The translations under genes and the position numbers were made by a program. A stretch of DNA of 64,000 nt from Prosthecobacter debontii (lineage in GTDB: Bacteria > Verrucomicrobiota > Verrucomicrobiia > Verrucomicrobiales > Verrucomicrobiaceae), in assembly GCA_945869675.1 (NCBI GenBank), contig CAMBPS010000002.1, positions 1-64,000 on the forward strand, read 5' to 3'. Under the pieces are notes generated by a model. The model had not been told where the DNA came from. It was given only the letters and a program-made list of their open reading frames with translations, and did not search any database. Shown in pieces: positions 54,569-62,676 of this stretch; the first letter of the stretch is position 1; the number at the start of each line of letters is the position of its first letter.

Positions 54569-54678
54569 CAGTCTCGTCAAGCACGGGTGATGCGGGCGAA
54601 AACGCTTCATCCTCCGTGCTTTTCCTTTCACTGCGAGCAGGCCGAGCCTGCGCGCCGACTTCTTCCTCTTCTCTTTTG

Positions 54679-56208
54679 ATGAAACGATCTATCTCAGCTT
54701 TGATCTGCGCTCTGGCGTTGGCCATGCCCGCACTTCCCGCGCTATCTCAGGAAGCCGCCTCCTTGGACTTCTTTTACAACAACCTCGCCAATCAAGGCAA
54801 CTGGCAGGACGTAGGTCAATATGGCTACTGTTGGCAGCCCGCGAATGTTGGTTCCGACTGGCAGCCTTACAGTGATGGCAGATGGGTTTACACGGATGCC
54901 GGCTGGACGTGGGACTCTTATGAGCCTTTTGGTTGGGCTGTTTATCACTACGGTCGCTGGGTCAATACCAACCAGATTGGCTGGGTCTGGGTTCCCGGCA
55001 CTCAATGGGGTCCGGGCTGGGTTTCCTGGCGGCACAGCTCGCAGTACGTTGGATGGGCCCCCTTACCCCCTGAGGCCCTTTTTATGCGAGCGCTTGGCTT
55101 GAGTGGCTGGGTGGATGATTATTACAACATCGGGCCTAACAACTATCGCTTTGTTGAAAACCGCAACTTCGGTGCTCGGCGCATGGACTCCGTCTTTATC
55201 GATCAGCGGCAGAATGTCTCGATCATCCATCAAACCACCAACATCACCAACATCACCTATATAAACAATGTCGTTCACAATGGTGGCCTAGGCTTTGATC
55301 AGCAATCACGTCAGAGCAAGGACCCGCTTCATCGCTATAAGCTAGAGCGCAGGCAAGACTTCGATCACCAGGTTCAACGGCAATCTGACGATCGTCTCAG
55401 ATCGCGTATCCAGGGTGATTCGCTGAGCGTTCTGGCTTTGCCTTTCACCCGACATTCGTCCGGTGCTCCGCAAATACTATCGAAACGACTGCCGCGCGCG
55501 GAAGTCAATCATGGTTGGAAAAATGCCGGCTCTGCAACCGAGATCGCAAACCTGCGTTCTAAGTTAAAGCACCAATCCAAAGCACCCCAGCAGCTTCCGC
55601 CGCCGACGGTCTTCGAAAAAGCTCCCTCTGAACCCCACGCGGAGCGTGGCACGCCTCAATCCAAAGGACGGTCAGCCATTCAGACCACGCCTCCAGCAAA
55701 CACAGGGCCCAAAACAACAGGCGCTGCAGATCCACGAGATAGGCCACCCCCCGCAGAGAAGAAGCCCAACGCGGCTGACGCCCCACCGACACCTAGAGCA
55801 CCAGTGCCCATGCCTCCGGTTCGAAAGCCCGCAGACAAAGCCAATTCTGGAGGTCGAAATAAAGCCGTCCATCCACAAATTCCGCGCACCGAGACACGAC
55901 CTCAGCACAAGATTGAAACGAATCCCAAGACCCAAGATCGCCTGCCACAGACAGCACCGTCAGTCACTCCGCGGCCCCGTTTGGAACCAAAACCGACCCT
56001 GCCACGGATCACTCCGCAAAAACCTGAAACCTCAAGACCTCAGCCGCAACGCCCAGCCCCTAAGCCTAGACCGCCACAAATCCAGAAACCGCCGCTGCCA
56101 GCGCAACCCCCAGCCAAGGTCACCCCACCGAGACCTAACCAATTCCGCCAACCCAAAAGCCCCACAAAACTTCAGCTCAAAAAACCAGACTCTCTTCCGA
56201 AGAAATAA
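54679..56208 (+). CDS. DUF6600-type exported protein with long proline-rich tail
   Basis: From ATG 54679 the product has 509 residues with a signal peptide (MKRSISALICALALAMPALP). Residues 30-150 are aromatic-rich repeats (YCWQPANVGSDWQPYSDGRW, GWAVYHYGRWVNTNQIGWVW, WGPGWVSWRHSSQYVGWAPL), the hallmark of the DUF6600/W-rich family. The last 220 residues are Pro/Lys/Arg-rich and probably disordered (TPRPRLEPKPTLPRITPQKP), possibly binding peptidoglycan or polyanions. No function is established. It lies 110 bp after the BON gene in the same direction. Confidence 0.8.
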   Translation: MKRSISALICALALAMPALPALSQEAASLDFFYNNLANQGNWQDVGQYGYCWQPANVGSDWQPYSDGRWVYTDAGWTWDSYEPFGWAVYHYGRWVNTNQIGWVWVPGTQWGPGWVSWRHSSQYVGWAPLPPEALFMRALGLSGWVDDYYNIGPNNYRFVENRNFGARRMDSVFIDQRQNVSIIHQTTNITNITYINNVVHNGGLGFDQQSRQSKDPLHRYKLERRQDFDHQVQRQSDDRLRSRIQGDSLSVLALPFTRHSSGAPQILSKRLPRAEVNHGWKNAGSATEIANLRSKLKHQSKAPQQLPPPTVFEKAPSEPHAERGTPQSKGRSAIQTTPPANTGPKTTGAADPRDRPPPAEKKPNAADAPPTPRAPVPMPPVRKPADKANSGGRNKAVHPQIPRTETRPQHKIETNPKTQDRLPQTAPSVTPRPRLEPKPTLPRITPQKPETSRPQPQRPAPKPRPPQIQKPPLPAQPPAKVTPPRPNQFRQPKSPTKLQLKKPDSLPKK

Positions 56209-56241
56209 CAGGTATACGAAGACATACTGACGACTCAGTCC

Positions 56242-57528
56242 TCAGGCCACAATCTCCTTCAAAACACCCGAGCTGTCACCGTGACGCTCGACATTGACAC
56301 CAATGCCATGAAGCATCGTCAGCCAGGTGTTGCACAAGGGCGTGTCCTTTGGCGCGACGATGTTGTGGCCGAGCTTGAGACCAGCGCCACCACCGGTGAG
56401 TAGCGTGGGGCAATTGTCGAGGTTGTGCTCGGTGCGGATATTGCTGCCATAGGCCAGCGCGACGTGATCGAAGAGGCGACTGCCATCGGCTTCCTTTGTG
56501 GCTTTGAGCTTGTCGATGAGTCCGGCGAGGAGTTCGCTTTGCGTTAGATCGCGCTTTTGGGAGGCCGCGAACTTTTCGCCCATGGTCGAATGGTAGTGAC
56601 TCATGTCATGAGGGGCCACTTTAATGCCGATGCTCGTCATCAGCGTGCTCACTGGCTGCCGATAGGTCAGCACGCGGGTGCTGTCGGTCTGCATCGCGGC
56701 GATGATGATGTCATACATGATCTTGATCTCCTCTTTGCCTGCGAGGCCTTCCTGCGGCTGAGGGATCGGAGCCTTCGGCTGCGGCACACCGATCCATTGC
56801 TCGTCTTTGCTGAGACGTGTCTCGATGTCGCGGATGCCTTGGAAGTATTCGTCGAGCTTGGCCTTATCGTTTTTGCCGAGGTCTCGCTGCATCGCCTTCG
56901 CGTTCTCCATCACCGTGTCGAGCACGCTACGCTTCTGCGCCAGCATGGCCTTCTGTTGCTCGATGGGCGTCGTGTCTTTCGAGAAGAGCCGATGAAACGC
57001 CTCCACGGGGCCTTTGTGACCACCGATGGGTTTTCCACTCACATCCCAAGCCATCGAAAGCCCCGGCCCGTGTCCAGAGGCCTCCGCATTCTCGCTGCCA
57101 TTCAGTTGCAGGGAGGCAAATCGCGTATCCATGCCCAGCTTCGCTGCCGCCACCTGATCTGCCGAGATGCTGTTGTGAAAGGTCTGCCCCGGCTCCGCGA
57201 AACGATTTGCACCCGTGAGCCACATCGTGCTGCCCCAGTGGCCTTCGTTCGAGTATTTGTTCCAAAGCCCCTGCACCACCGTGAAGTCCGCCTTGTGCCT
57301 TGCCAACGGCTTCAAACCCTCCGGCAGCACGTAGTCCTTGCCCGTCTGCTTGATATCCGGAAACCACGTCTCCGTGGTGATGCCCCAACCGAAGCCAAGG
57401 AACACCAACCGCTTCGGCGGTGCCACAGGAGTCGCTGCTGAAGCAAAGCGACGAAAGCCCAGCGACTCAAGCGCAGGCAAGGCAATTAGTGAGGAACTGG
57501 ACTGGAGGAAGTGACGGCGATTTTTCAT
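56242..57528 (-). CDS. DUF1552 protein, exported
   Basis: This 428-residue protein starts MKNRRHFLQSSSSLIALPAL (twin-arginine-like). DUF1552 motifs include RLVFLGFGWGITTETWFPDI, MWLTGANRFAEPGQTFHNSI, TDSTRVLTYRQPVSTLMTSI and APHDMSHYHSTMGEKFAASQ. It is the downstream partner of the DUF1592-type gene (34 bp gap). It is closely similar to the second copy at 62677-63951, and long segments such as LLAGLIDKLKATKEADG are identical. The two paralogs bracket the DUF1592-type gene and the GxxExxY gene, indicating duplication of the module. Confidence 0.93.
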   Translation of the reverse strand: MKNRRHFLQSSSSLIALPALESLGFRRFASAATPVAPPKRLVFLGFGWGITTETWFPDIKQTGKDYVLPEGLKPLARHKADFTVVQGLWNKYSNEGHWGSTMWLTGANRFAEPGQTFHNSISADQVAAAKLGMDTRFASLQLNGSENAEASGHGPGLSMAWDVSGKPIGGHKGPVEAFHRLFSKDTTPIEQQKAMLAQKRSVLDTVMENAKAMQRDLGKNDKAKLDEYFQGIRDIETRLSKDEQWIGVPQPKAPIPQPQEGLAGKEEIKIMYDIIIAAMQTDSTRVLTYRQPVSTLMTSIGIKVAPHDMSHYHSTMGEKFAASQKRDLTQSELLAGLIDKLKATKEADGSRLFDHVALAYGSNIRTEHNLDNCPTLLTGGGAGLKLGHNIVAPKDTPLCNTWLTMLHGIGVNVERHGDSSGVLKEIVA

Positions 57529-57562
57529 GATTAAGTGATAGAGTGGAACGTCGTTCGAGTGG

Positions 57563-60500
57563 CTATTTCCTGTGAAATTCTTTGCTGGAAGCCAGTGCGA
57601 TAAAAAACTCCTTCACCGCAAAATCTTTCGCTTTGGCTTTTTTGACAATGTCATCCGCAAGCGCGGCATCGGTGAAGCCATAGGGCCTGCCAAGCGCATA
57701 CTCGATGAGCGCCTCGGTAAAACCTCTCGCGAAATTTCCGCTCTGGTCAGCGATTTGATCGCGGAGGTCGAAGTAGGTTTGGAAAGTGGGGCCGTTGTGG
57801 AATTGGCCGGCGGGGTCGATGGGCCAGTCTTTTTTGGTTTTGGGGTCGTGATCGATTGCCCGCCATTTGCCGGCAGCGTTGAAGTTTTCCAGGCCGAAGC
57901 CGATGGGGTCGATCTTGCGATGGCATTGCAAGCACTGCGGCTCTTCTTGATGGGCGAGGAGATGCTCACGCGGGCTGATGGGTTTGCCGGCGAGGCGGTC
58001 GAGCTGCGGGACGTTGGGCGGGGCGGGCGGTGGCGGGTTGTGCAGGAGTTTGCGCAGCACCCAGGCACCGCGTTCGACCGGGCTGGTGCGTTCGCCATTG
58101 CTGCCCATGGCGAGGATGGCAGCCATGCCGAGCAGGCCGCCGCGTGGGGAGTTGGCGGGGAGTTTGACCTTTTGAAACGCATCGCCGCTGATGCCTTCGA
58201 TACCGTAGTAGGTGGCGAGCAGACCGTTGACGTGGATTTCGTCGCTCTTGAGCAATTTCGTGAGGCTGCCGTTGTTGCGCAGCAGGTGGGCGAAGGTTTC
58301 ATAGACCTCGCGGCGGGCGGCGGCCTTGGCGCTTTCGTCGAAGTCGCGGAACTGTTTGGTGTCGAACTGAAAGAAATCGAGACGGTCCATGCCGAGCCAT
58401 TGATGCACGAAACCGCTAACAAACTCGTCCGCCTTCGGGCTGTCGATGAAGCGATCCACCTCGCGGGCGATGACTTCGGGTTTCGATAGATCTGCTTCGA
58501 GCAGTGGTTCATCCGGTGGAGCGCTCCAGAGGAAGTAGGACAGACGTGAGGCGAGTTCGGGAGGTGACAGCGATCTCGGCCTTTCATCTTTTACCCCCAA
58601 CCTTTTACCAGCCTCGTCTTTTGGTAAAAGATTCGGGGTAAAAGATTGGGGACCCGTTTCCTGAAGATACAAAAACCCCGGCGAGGCCAGAATGACGCTC
58701 AAAGGCTCGCAGATGGCCTTATCGAAGCTGTCTCCGGCTTTGAGGTGTGTTGCATGCAAAATCGTCAATTTGTTCAAAAAGGCTGCGGAAGGCGTTTTGC
58801 CGCGAAAGGCACGTTTAGCGAAGGTTTCGAGCACTTGGCGTGCATTCGTCTCACCTGTAGCGAGCACGGGTGGAAAGCTTGTTTTGGCATTCGCGGGCGC
58901 GAGCGGGCCTTCGTATTCGATCCAGTCGATCCACAGCACGGGATCGCGCTGTTTGGCATCGGTGATCAATCGAGTGCGACCAGGCAGGCTGATGGTTTCT
59001 TTTTTCAGCGGGCGCTTTTCGAAGAGCACAAACTTCCGTGGGCCACCGGCGACGATCTTGAAAGGAAGCTCGATGACCTCAGGCTGGTCGAGCGTGTCGG
59101 TGATTTGTTTGTTCGCGAGGAAGGTGCGGTCGTCTTTGTCGATGGGGCTGGCTTCGACAAAGGTGAGAAACGCCCGTTCGCTCGGTATGTCCGGCACGCG
59201 ACCGATCTTCACGCGCATCACGTAGTCGCCGGACGCGAGGTCGGCGGGCAGGTCGATAGCGTATTCGCAGGTTTCCTGCATGGTGTTGTCGAGAAAGAGG
59301 CCCGTCTTCGACAGCGGTCGATCAAGGTATTGCTGGAACCAGCGGTTGTTGCTGTCCCACACGACCTTGGCGAACTCGGCGTGCGATTTGTCGGTGAAGT
59401 CGAACTCCTTCAGCCGCTTCTCATCACCGCCAGCGGCCTTCCACTTGGCGTATTGCTCATTGAGATACTTGAAGCGCAAATGCCCGCGCTCGACCTCCGC
59501 GCGGCGTTTCTCCGGCTCGATGCGCTCAACTTTGGCGATGGGCGCTTGCTTCACGATCGGGCCTTCCCACTCCACCCAATCGATCCACAACGCGGAGGGA
59601 GGTCCCACGCCGGTGGCTTTCTGCGCAGCGGTGTAGAGTTCGTGATCGAGCTTCACATCCCGCTTCTCGCGCAGCACAAAGGTTCGAGGACCATCGGAAG
59701 CGAGGCTCACCGGCACCTCAATGATCTGCGGTGCATCGGTGGTGCCGCTGATTTGGAACGTTTGCATCAATGTGAAGTCTTCATCGCCCGCCTTACGACT
59801 GCCGAGCGCGACGAAGTGCTGCTCCTTCGGCGTGCCCTTCACCGCACCAATACGGAAACGCAGCAGGTAGTCGCCCGGCTCGGCTTTTTCGACCTCGTGC
59901 TTCGTTTTGAGCCAGCCGGAGGGCTGCTCCGGTGGCAGCGTGATGACCTCTTCCTTGTGGACGTTGTAGATCGTCAAATACGCGCCAGTCTTGGTGAGCG
60001 GATCGTTCAAGTAACGCTCAAAACTCGGCCCATGCTGCTCAAAGCTACGGATGCGGAACTTCGCCTCCTGCTCGTCCGGGATTCCCTTCTGCGGCTGCTT
60101 GGTCTCCATGAACTTTTTCGCCGCCTCGTAACCACCTTTGAAGTAGCCCTTGTAAGTGCCGCCGACCATCGCGTTCGCATGCAGCTCGACCTCGCGACGT
60201 TGTTTGATCGTACTAGCGATGGGCTTGGCTGCACTCGCGCTCGCCACCTCGATCCAATCAATCCACAGCGCGAACTCCGGTCCGATGCCGTTGCGCTTCT
60301 TTGCTTCGGCAAAGAGGCGATGCGCGACCTCCTCGGACTCGTAGCTGCCTTTCTCCTGGAAGAAGAAGCCGTGGCCGTTGAGCGGCGAAAACTTCAGCGG
60401 AATCTCGATCACCTGCGGCTTCTCCATCGTGCCGGTGACCTGATGGCTACTCGTCACCGCACGCACGCCGCTGTCATGCTGCGAGCCAAACTCAACGAAG

Positions 60501-61651
60501 TGCCGCTCCTTGGTCGTGTTGCTCGTGGCCGCGATGCGCGCACGCACCACGTAGTCGCCCGCTGGCCAGTCACCAGGGATGCGGAAGGGCTGATACGGAT
60601 TCGCGAACACATCCTCGATGGTCAGGAAGCTGCCCGTCTTCGCCGCCGGATGCGCCAGGTAAGCACGCTGCTGCGGCACGGAATGCACCCAGTTCCGCCG
60701 ACCCTGTTCGTCCGCATGCACCGCATCCGTGAAACCAAAGTCCACGGGTGAGGACGCGCCGGTGATCCTCTGCCACGCGAAGAAGAGATGCGTTGCATTA
60801 CCTTTCTTCTCCGCGCGGATCTGCGCGACGACATCTGCATTTTCAGGCCTCGCCGCCGCTGCATTCACCGCCGCCGTCCACTTCTCGTAGCGCTCATGCG
60901 CATCCGTGCGCTCCTTTAGCGACACCCCGATGCGAGCATTCCGCTCCTCCGCCTCCACATGCATCAAGCGCGACTTGGCGGCCGTCGGCACAATGAATCG
61001 TGCGAAGTGCTCATCCAGCGCCTGACGTCCGAGCGCGAGGTATTGCTCGAATTGATCCGATGACATGAAGAGCGACGATCCCACGGTATCAAAAGTGCCC
61101 GCGCCACCATCGGCAGGCAGTTCGTTCACCCGCAAGTCCACGCCGAGCAGATCGCGGATCGTGTTCTTGTATTCACGCCGGTTCAGTCGACGCATCGCGA
61201 TCTTGCCACCGCTGTCGCTCAGCACCGCTCGCGCCGTCACGAGCATGCGCGAGAGGTCATCAAGGAAATCCGTCTTCGCCGCCGCATCAGGCTGCTTTTC
61301 ATCCTCAGGCGGCATGTCGCCCGAGTTGATCGAGTTCAGCACCTTTTGCCACAGATCCGCCTTTTCGACCGTGTCCACGCTGAACGCGATGTCATCGAGC
61401 CGCACCTTCCCCTTCTGCTTCTCGGCGTTGTGACAGTTCAGGCAGTTGTCTTTGAAAAAGGCACGGTGTTTGGCGTCGAGTGTGGCTTGAGGCTGCTGGG
61501 CAACGGATGCGCAGGAAAGTAGGCCCAGGGCTATGAGGATGGCTTTTGGCTGGTAAAAGGCTTGGGGTAAAAGATTGGAGAATGGATTGAAACCTTTTAC
61601 CCCCAATCTTTTACCAGCCAGTTCAATGTGTATCATTTCGAGGCCGTTCAT
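57563..61651 (-). CDS. Giant DUF1587/DUF1592-type cytochrome-like protein with three internal repeats and palindrome insertions
   Basis: The ATG at 61651 overlaps the stop of the GxxExxY gene by 4 bp, giving 1362 residues. The first 31 residues derive partly from palindrome DNA (LAGKRLGVK, SNLLPQAFYQ). A Met-less signal peptide follows (KAILIALGLLSCASVAQQ), so the native start was probably displaced. Domains: heme motif CLNCH near 72, DUF1587 near 150 (RRLNRREYKNTIRDLLGVDL), and three homologous modules near 337, 554 and 780. Each module contains GDYV/LxRxRIG and ends in LWIDWxE. DUF1595/1592/1588/1585 fill the C-terminus (ELASRLSYFLWSAPPDEPLL; RPYGFTDAALADDIVKKAKA). A second palindrome is in frame at residues 1001-1022. 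It is exported. Function unknown. Confidence 0.88.
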   Translation of the reverse strand: MNGLEMIHIELAGKRLGVKGFNPFSNLLPQAFYQPKAILIALGLLSCASVAQQPQATLDAKHRAFFKDNCLNCHNAEKQKGKVRLDDIAFSVDTVEKADLWQKVLNSINSGDMPPEDEKQPDAAAKTDFLDDLSRMLVTARAVLSDSGGKIAMRRLNRREYKNTIRDLLGVDLRVNELPADGGAGTFDTVGSSLFMSSDQFEQYLALGRQALDEHFARFIVPTAAKSRLMHVEAEERNARIGVSLKERTDAHERYEKWTAAVNAAAARPENADVVAQIRAEKKGNATHLFFAWQRITGASSPVDFGFTDAVHADEQGRRNWVHSVPQQRAYLAHPAAKTGSFLTIEDVFANPYQPFRIPGDWPAGDYVVRARIAATSNTTKERHFVEFGSQHDSGVRAVTSSHQVTGTMEKPQVIEIPLKFSPLNGHGFFFQEKGSYESEEVAHRLFAEAKKRNGIGPEFALWIDWIEVASASAAKPIASTIKQRREVELHANAMVGGTYKGYFKGGYEAAKKFMETKQPQKGIPDEQEAKFRIRSFEQHGPSFERYLNDPLTKTGAYLTIYNVHKEEVITLPPEQPSGWLKTKHEVEKAEPGDYLLRFRIGAVKGTPKEQHFVALGSRKAGDEDFTLMQTFQISGTTDAPQIIEVPVSLASDGPRTFVLREKRDVKLDHELYTAAQKATGVGPPSALWIDWVEWEGPIVKQAPIAKVERIEPEKRRAEVERGHLRFKYLNEQYAKWKAAGGDEKRLKEFDFTDKSHAEFAKVVWDSNNRWFQQYLDRPLSKTGLFLDNTMQETCEYAIDLPADLASGDYVMRVKIGRVPDIPSERAFLTFVEASPIDKDDRTFLANKQITDTLDQPEVIELPFKIVAGGPRKFVLFEKRPLKKETISLPGRTRLITDAKQRDPVLWIDWIEYEGPLAPANAKTSFPPVLATGETNARQVLETFAKRAFRGKTPSAAFLNKLTILHATHLKAGDSFDKAICEPLSVILASPGFLYLQETGPQSFTPNLLPKDEAGKRLGVKDERPRSLSPPELASRLSYFLWSAPPDEPLLEADLSKPEVIAREVDRFIDSPKADEFVSGFVHQWLGMDRLDFFQFDTKQFRDFDESAKAAARREVYETFAHLLRNNGSLTKLLKSDEIHVNGLLATYYGIEGISGDAFQKVKLPANSPRGGLLGMAAILAMGSNGERTSPVERGAWVLRKLLHNPPPPAPPNVPQLDRLAGKPISPREHLLAHQEEPQCLQCHRKIDPIGFGLENFNAAGKWRAIDHDPKTKKDWPIDPAGQFHNGPTFQTYFDLRDQIADQSGNFARGFTEALIEYALGRPYGFTDAALADDIVKKAKAKDFAVKEFFIALASSKEFHRK
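58586..58650. repeat. Palindromic element copy 1, inside the DUF1592-type gene
   Basis: The arms at 58586-58611 and 58622-58648 are inverted and match in 23 of 26 bases (CTTTTACCCCCAACCTTTTA against its complement). On the minus strand it reads in frame as SFTPNLLPKDEAGKRLGVKD. It sits in the loop just before the conserved ELASRLSYFLW segment. Confidence 0.85.
61550..61617. repeat. Palindromic element copy 2, at the 5' end of the DUF1592-type gene
   Basis: Arms at 61550-61576 and 61591-61617 match in about 23 of 27 bases. On the minus strand it encodes LAGKRLGVKGFNPFSNLLPQ, the same phase as copy 1. It lies 30 bp downstream of the stop of the GxxExxY gene. Confidence 0.85.
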
Positions 61652-62433
61652 GAGAGAGTGGTGAAGCGAATCGAGGTTTGGGTGATATTGATCCACTGAA
61701 TCGCCTTGAGATTTGTATGTCGGAGCAGCCGGATGGCCTGACGCTCAAAGTCATCAAGCCTGTCCTGCAAAGCTGTCACTTTGAAAGCGACTCCTGGTGC
61801 GACGAGGCGCATGCGCTGATCCGCCAAATGACCTTTGGGGCCAATCACCGGCACTGGCACAAGCACCTTTTCGTCTCCTCCGAGGAAGTGGGTAATGGCC
61901 TCTTCGTAGAGTCCCGTTTCCAGGTCCGCGCCCCAATCGGCGATCAGAGGCATGAGAATATCGCGGAGAGCTTCCGCGCCAGCGGACTGAAGACTCCATC
62001 TGGCATCGTCAATGTGTGGGTTTTTCAGATCGACGAGTCTCGCCGGGCAATTGACGAACTCATGCCCGACAGACTCAGGGCGCATGTTGATGACCTTGCC
62101 GTGTGCGAGGTCGAGAAGGAGCAGATAGTTGAGCGTTTGGCCACGATGACGGGGATGAATCGCGTCCGCAGCCTTGAACTCGAAGAGGCCACTGCTGTTG
62201 ATCAGCACATCCACATAGTAAGTCTTCGAGAAGGCACCGTGCGTGACGATGATTTCCAACTCCAGCACTACGCCGCTCATTCGATCAGCGAGTTCCTTCT
62301 TGTAAACGATCTCGTCAAAGAAGCGACCGAAGTCATTGTGGATGGCGAAGACATGATCCATGACCTCACTGGAAAGCAGCTTGAACCGCTCCTGCGAGAT
62401 GCGGTTTGTTGGAATCGGGCAGTGAATTGGCAT
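61648..62433 (-). CDS. GxxExxY-family protein (PD-(D/E)XK nuclease-like)
   Basis: This 261-residue protein has the naming motif in FGRFFDEIVYKKEL (G, E and Y conserved) near residue 35. A PD-(D/E)XK-like core follows: YYVDVLINSSGLFEFKAADA, with Asp and the E-x-K pair, then HRGQTLNYLLLLDLAHGKVI. The family is normally about 125 residues; here about 130 extra residues follow, ending in RQAIRLLRHTNLKAIQWINI. GxxExxY genes are abundant in Verrucomicrobia and their role is unknown. The gene is flanked by palindromic element copies 2 and 3. Its stop overlaps the start of the DUF1592-type gene, and its ATG lies only 13 bp from copy 3. Confidence 0.83.
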   Translation of the reverse strand: MPIHCPIPTNRISQERFKLLSSEVMDHVFAIHNDFGRFFDEIVYKKELADRMSGVVLELEIIVTHGAFSKTYYVDVLINSSGLFEFKAADAIHPRHRGQTLNYLLLLDLAHGKVINMRPESVGHEFVNCPARLVDLKNPHIDDARWSLQSAGAEALRDILMPLIADWGADLETGLYEEAITHFLGGDEKVLVPVPVIGPKGHLADQRMRLVAPGVAFKVTALQDRLDDFERQAIRLLRHTNLKAIQWINITQTSIRFTTLS

Positions 62434-62445
62434 TAGCGATGAAGG

Positions 62446-62503
62446 CCGGTAAAAGGTTAGGGGTAAAAGATTCAGAGATCCGATTTCAAGCTTCTACCAA
62501 CAG
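62446..62503. repeat. Palindromic element copy 3, upstream of the GxxExxY gene
   Basis: The arm at 62446-62472 is well conserved (GGTAAAAGGTTAGGGGTAAA). The opposite arm at 62488-62503 is degenerate and shortened. It shares the flanking word GATTCAGAGAT with copy 4. Confidence 0.75.
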
Positions 62504-62597
62504 ATTTGGACTGCGTGGGCTAGGCAGACGGAGTGCAATTAGGGGTCCTGTTTGGCGATTGGCGAGTTTGGCAGTGGATGGGGATTGGTGATGAAGG

Positions 62598-62667
62598 CTG
62601 ATAAAAGGTTGGGGGTAAAAGATTCAGAGATTTGAGTTCCAATCTTTTACCCCAAATCTTTTACCAG
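62598..62667. repeat. Palindromic element copy 4, after the second DUF1552 gene
   Basis: Arms at 62598-62624 and 62641-62667 match in 24 of 27 bases. It starts 10 bp after the stop of the DUF1552 gene and could act as a transcript hairpin. The left flank GATGAAGGC is shared with copy 3. Confidence 0.85.
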
Positions 62668-62676
62668 CAGATTCTG

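Larger units (their letters stand above)
61550..62667. mobile_element. Putative palindrome-bounded GxxExxY cassette
   Basis: Palindromic copy 2 on one side and copies 3 and 4 on the other enclose exactly one gene, the GxxExxY protein. The cassette appears inserted between a DUF1552 gene and the DUF1592-type gene, displacing the latter's native start codon. No transposase or target-site duplication is evident. The mobility assignment is inference from geometry. Confidence 0.4.

Noticed and set aside
58646-60751. 701-codon plus-strand frame
   Set aside because: It lies fully antisense to the DUF1592-type gene, whose motifs and internal repeats are clear on the minus strand.
62406-62591. Plus-strand frame with AGKRLGVKDSE before the GxxExxY gene
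   Set aside because: It is the palindrome read on the other strand; it starts inside the antisense of the GxxExxY gene and has no coding features of its own.
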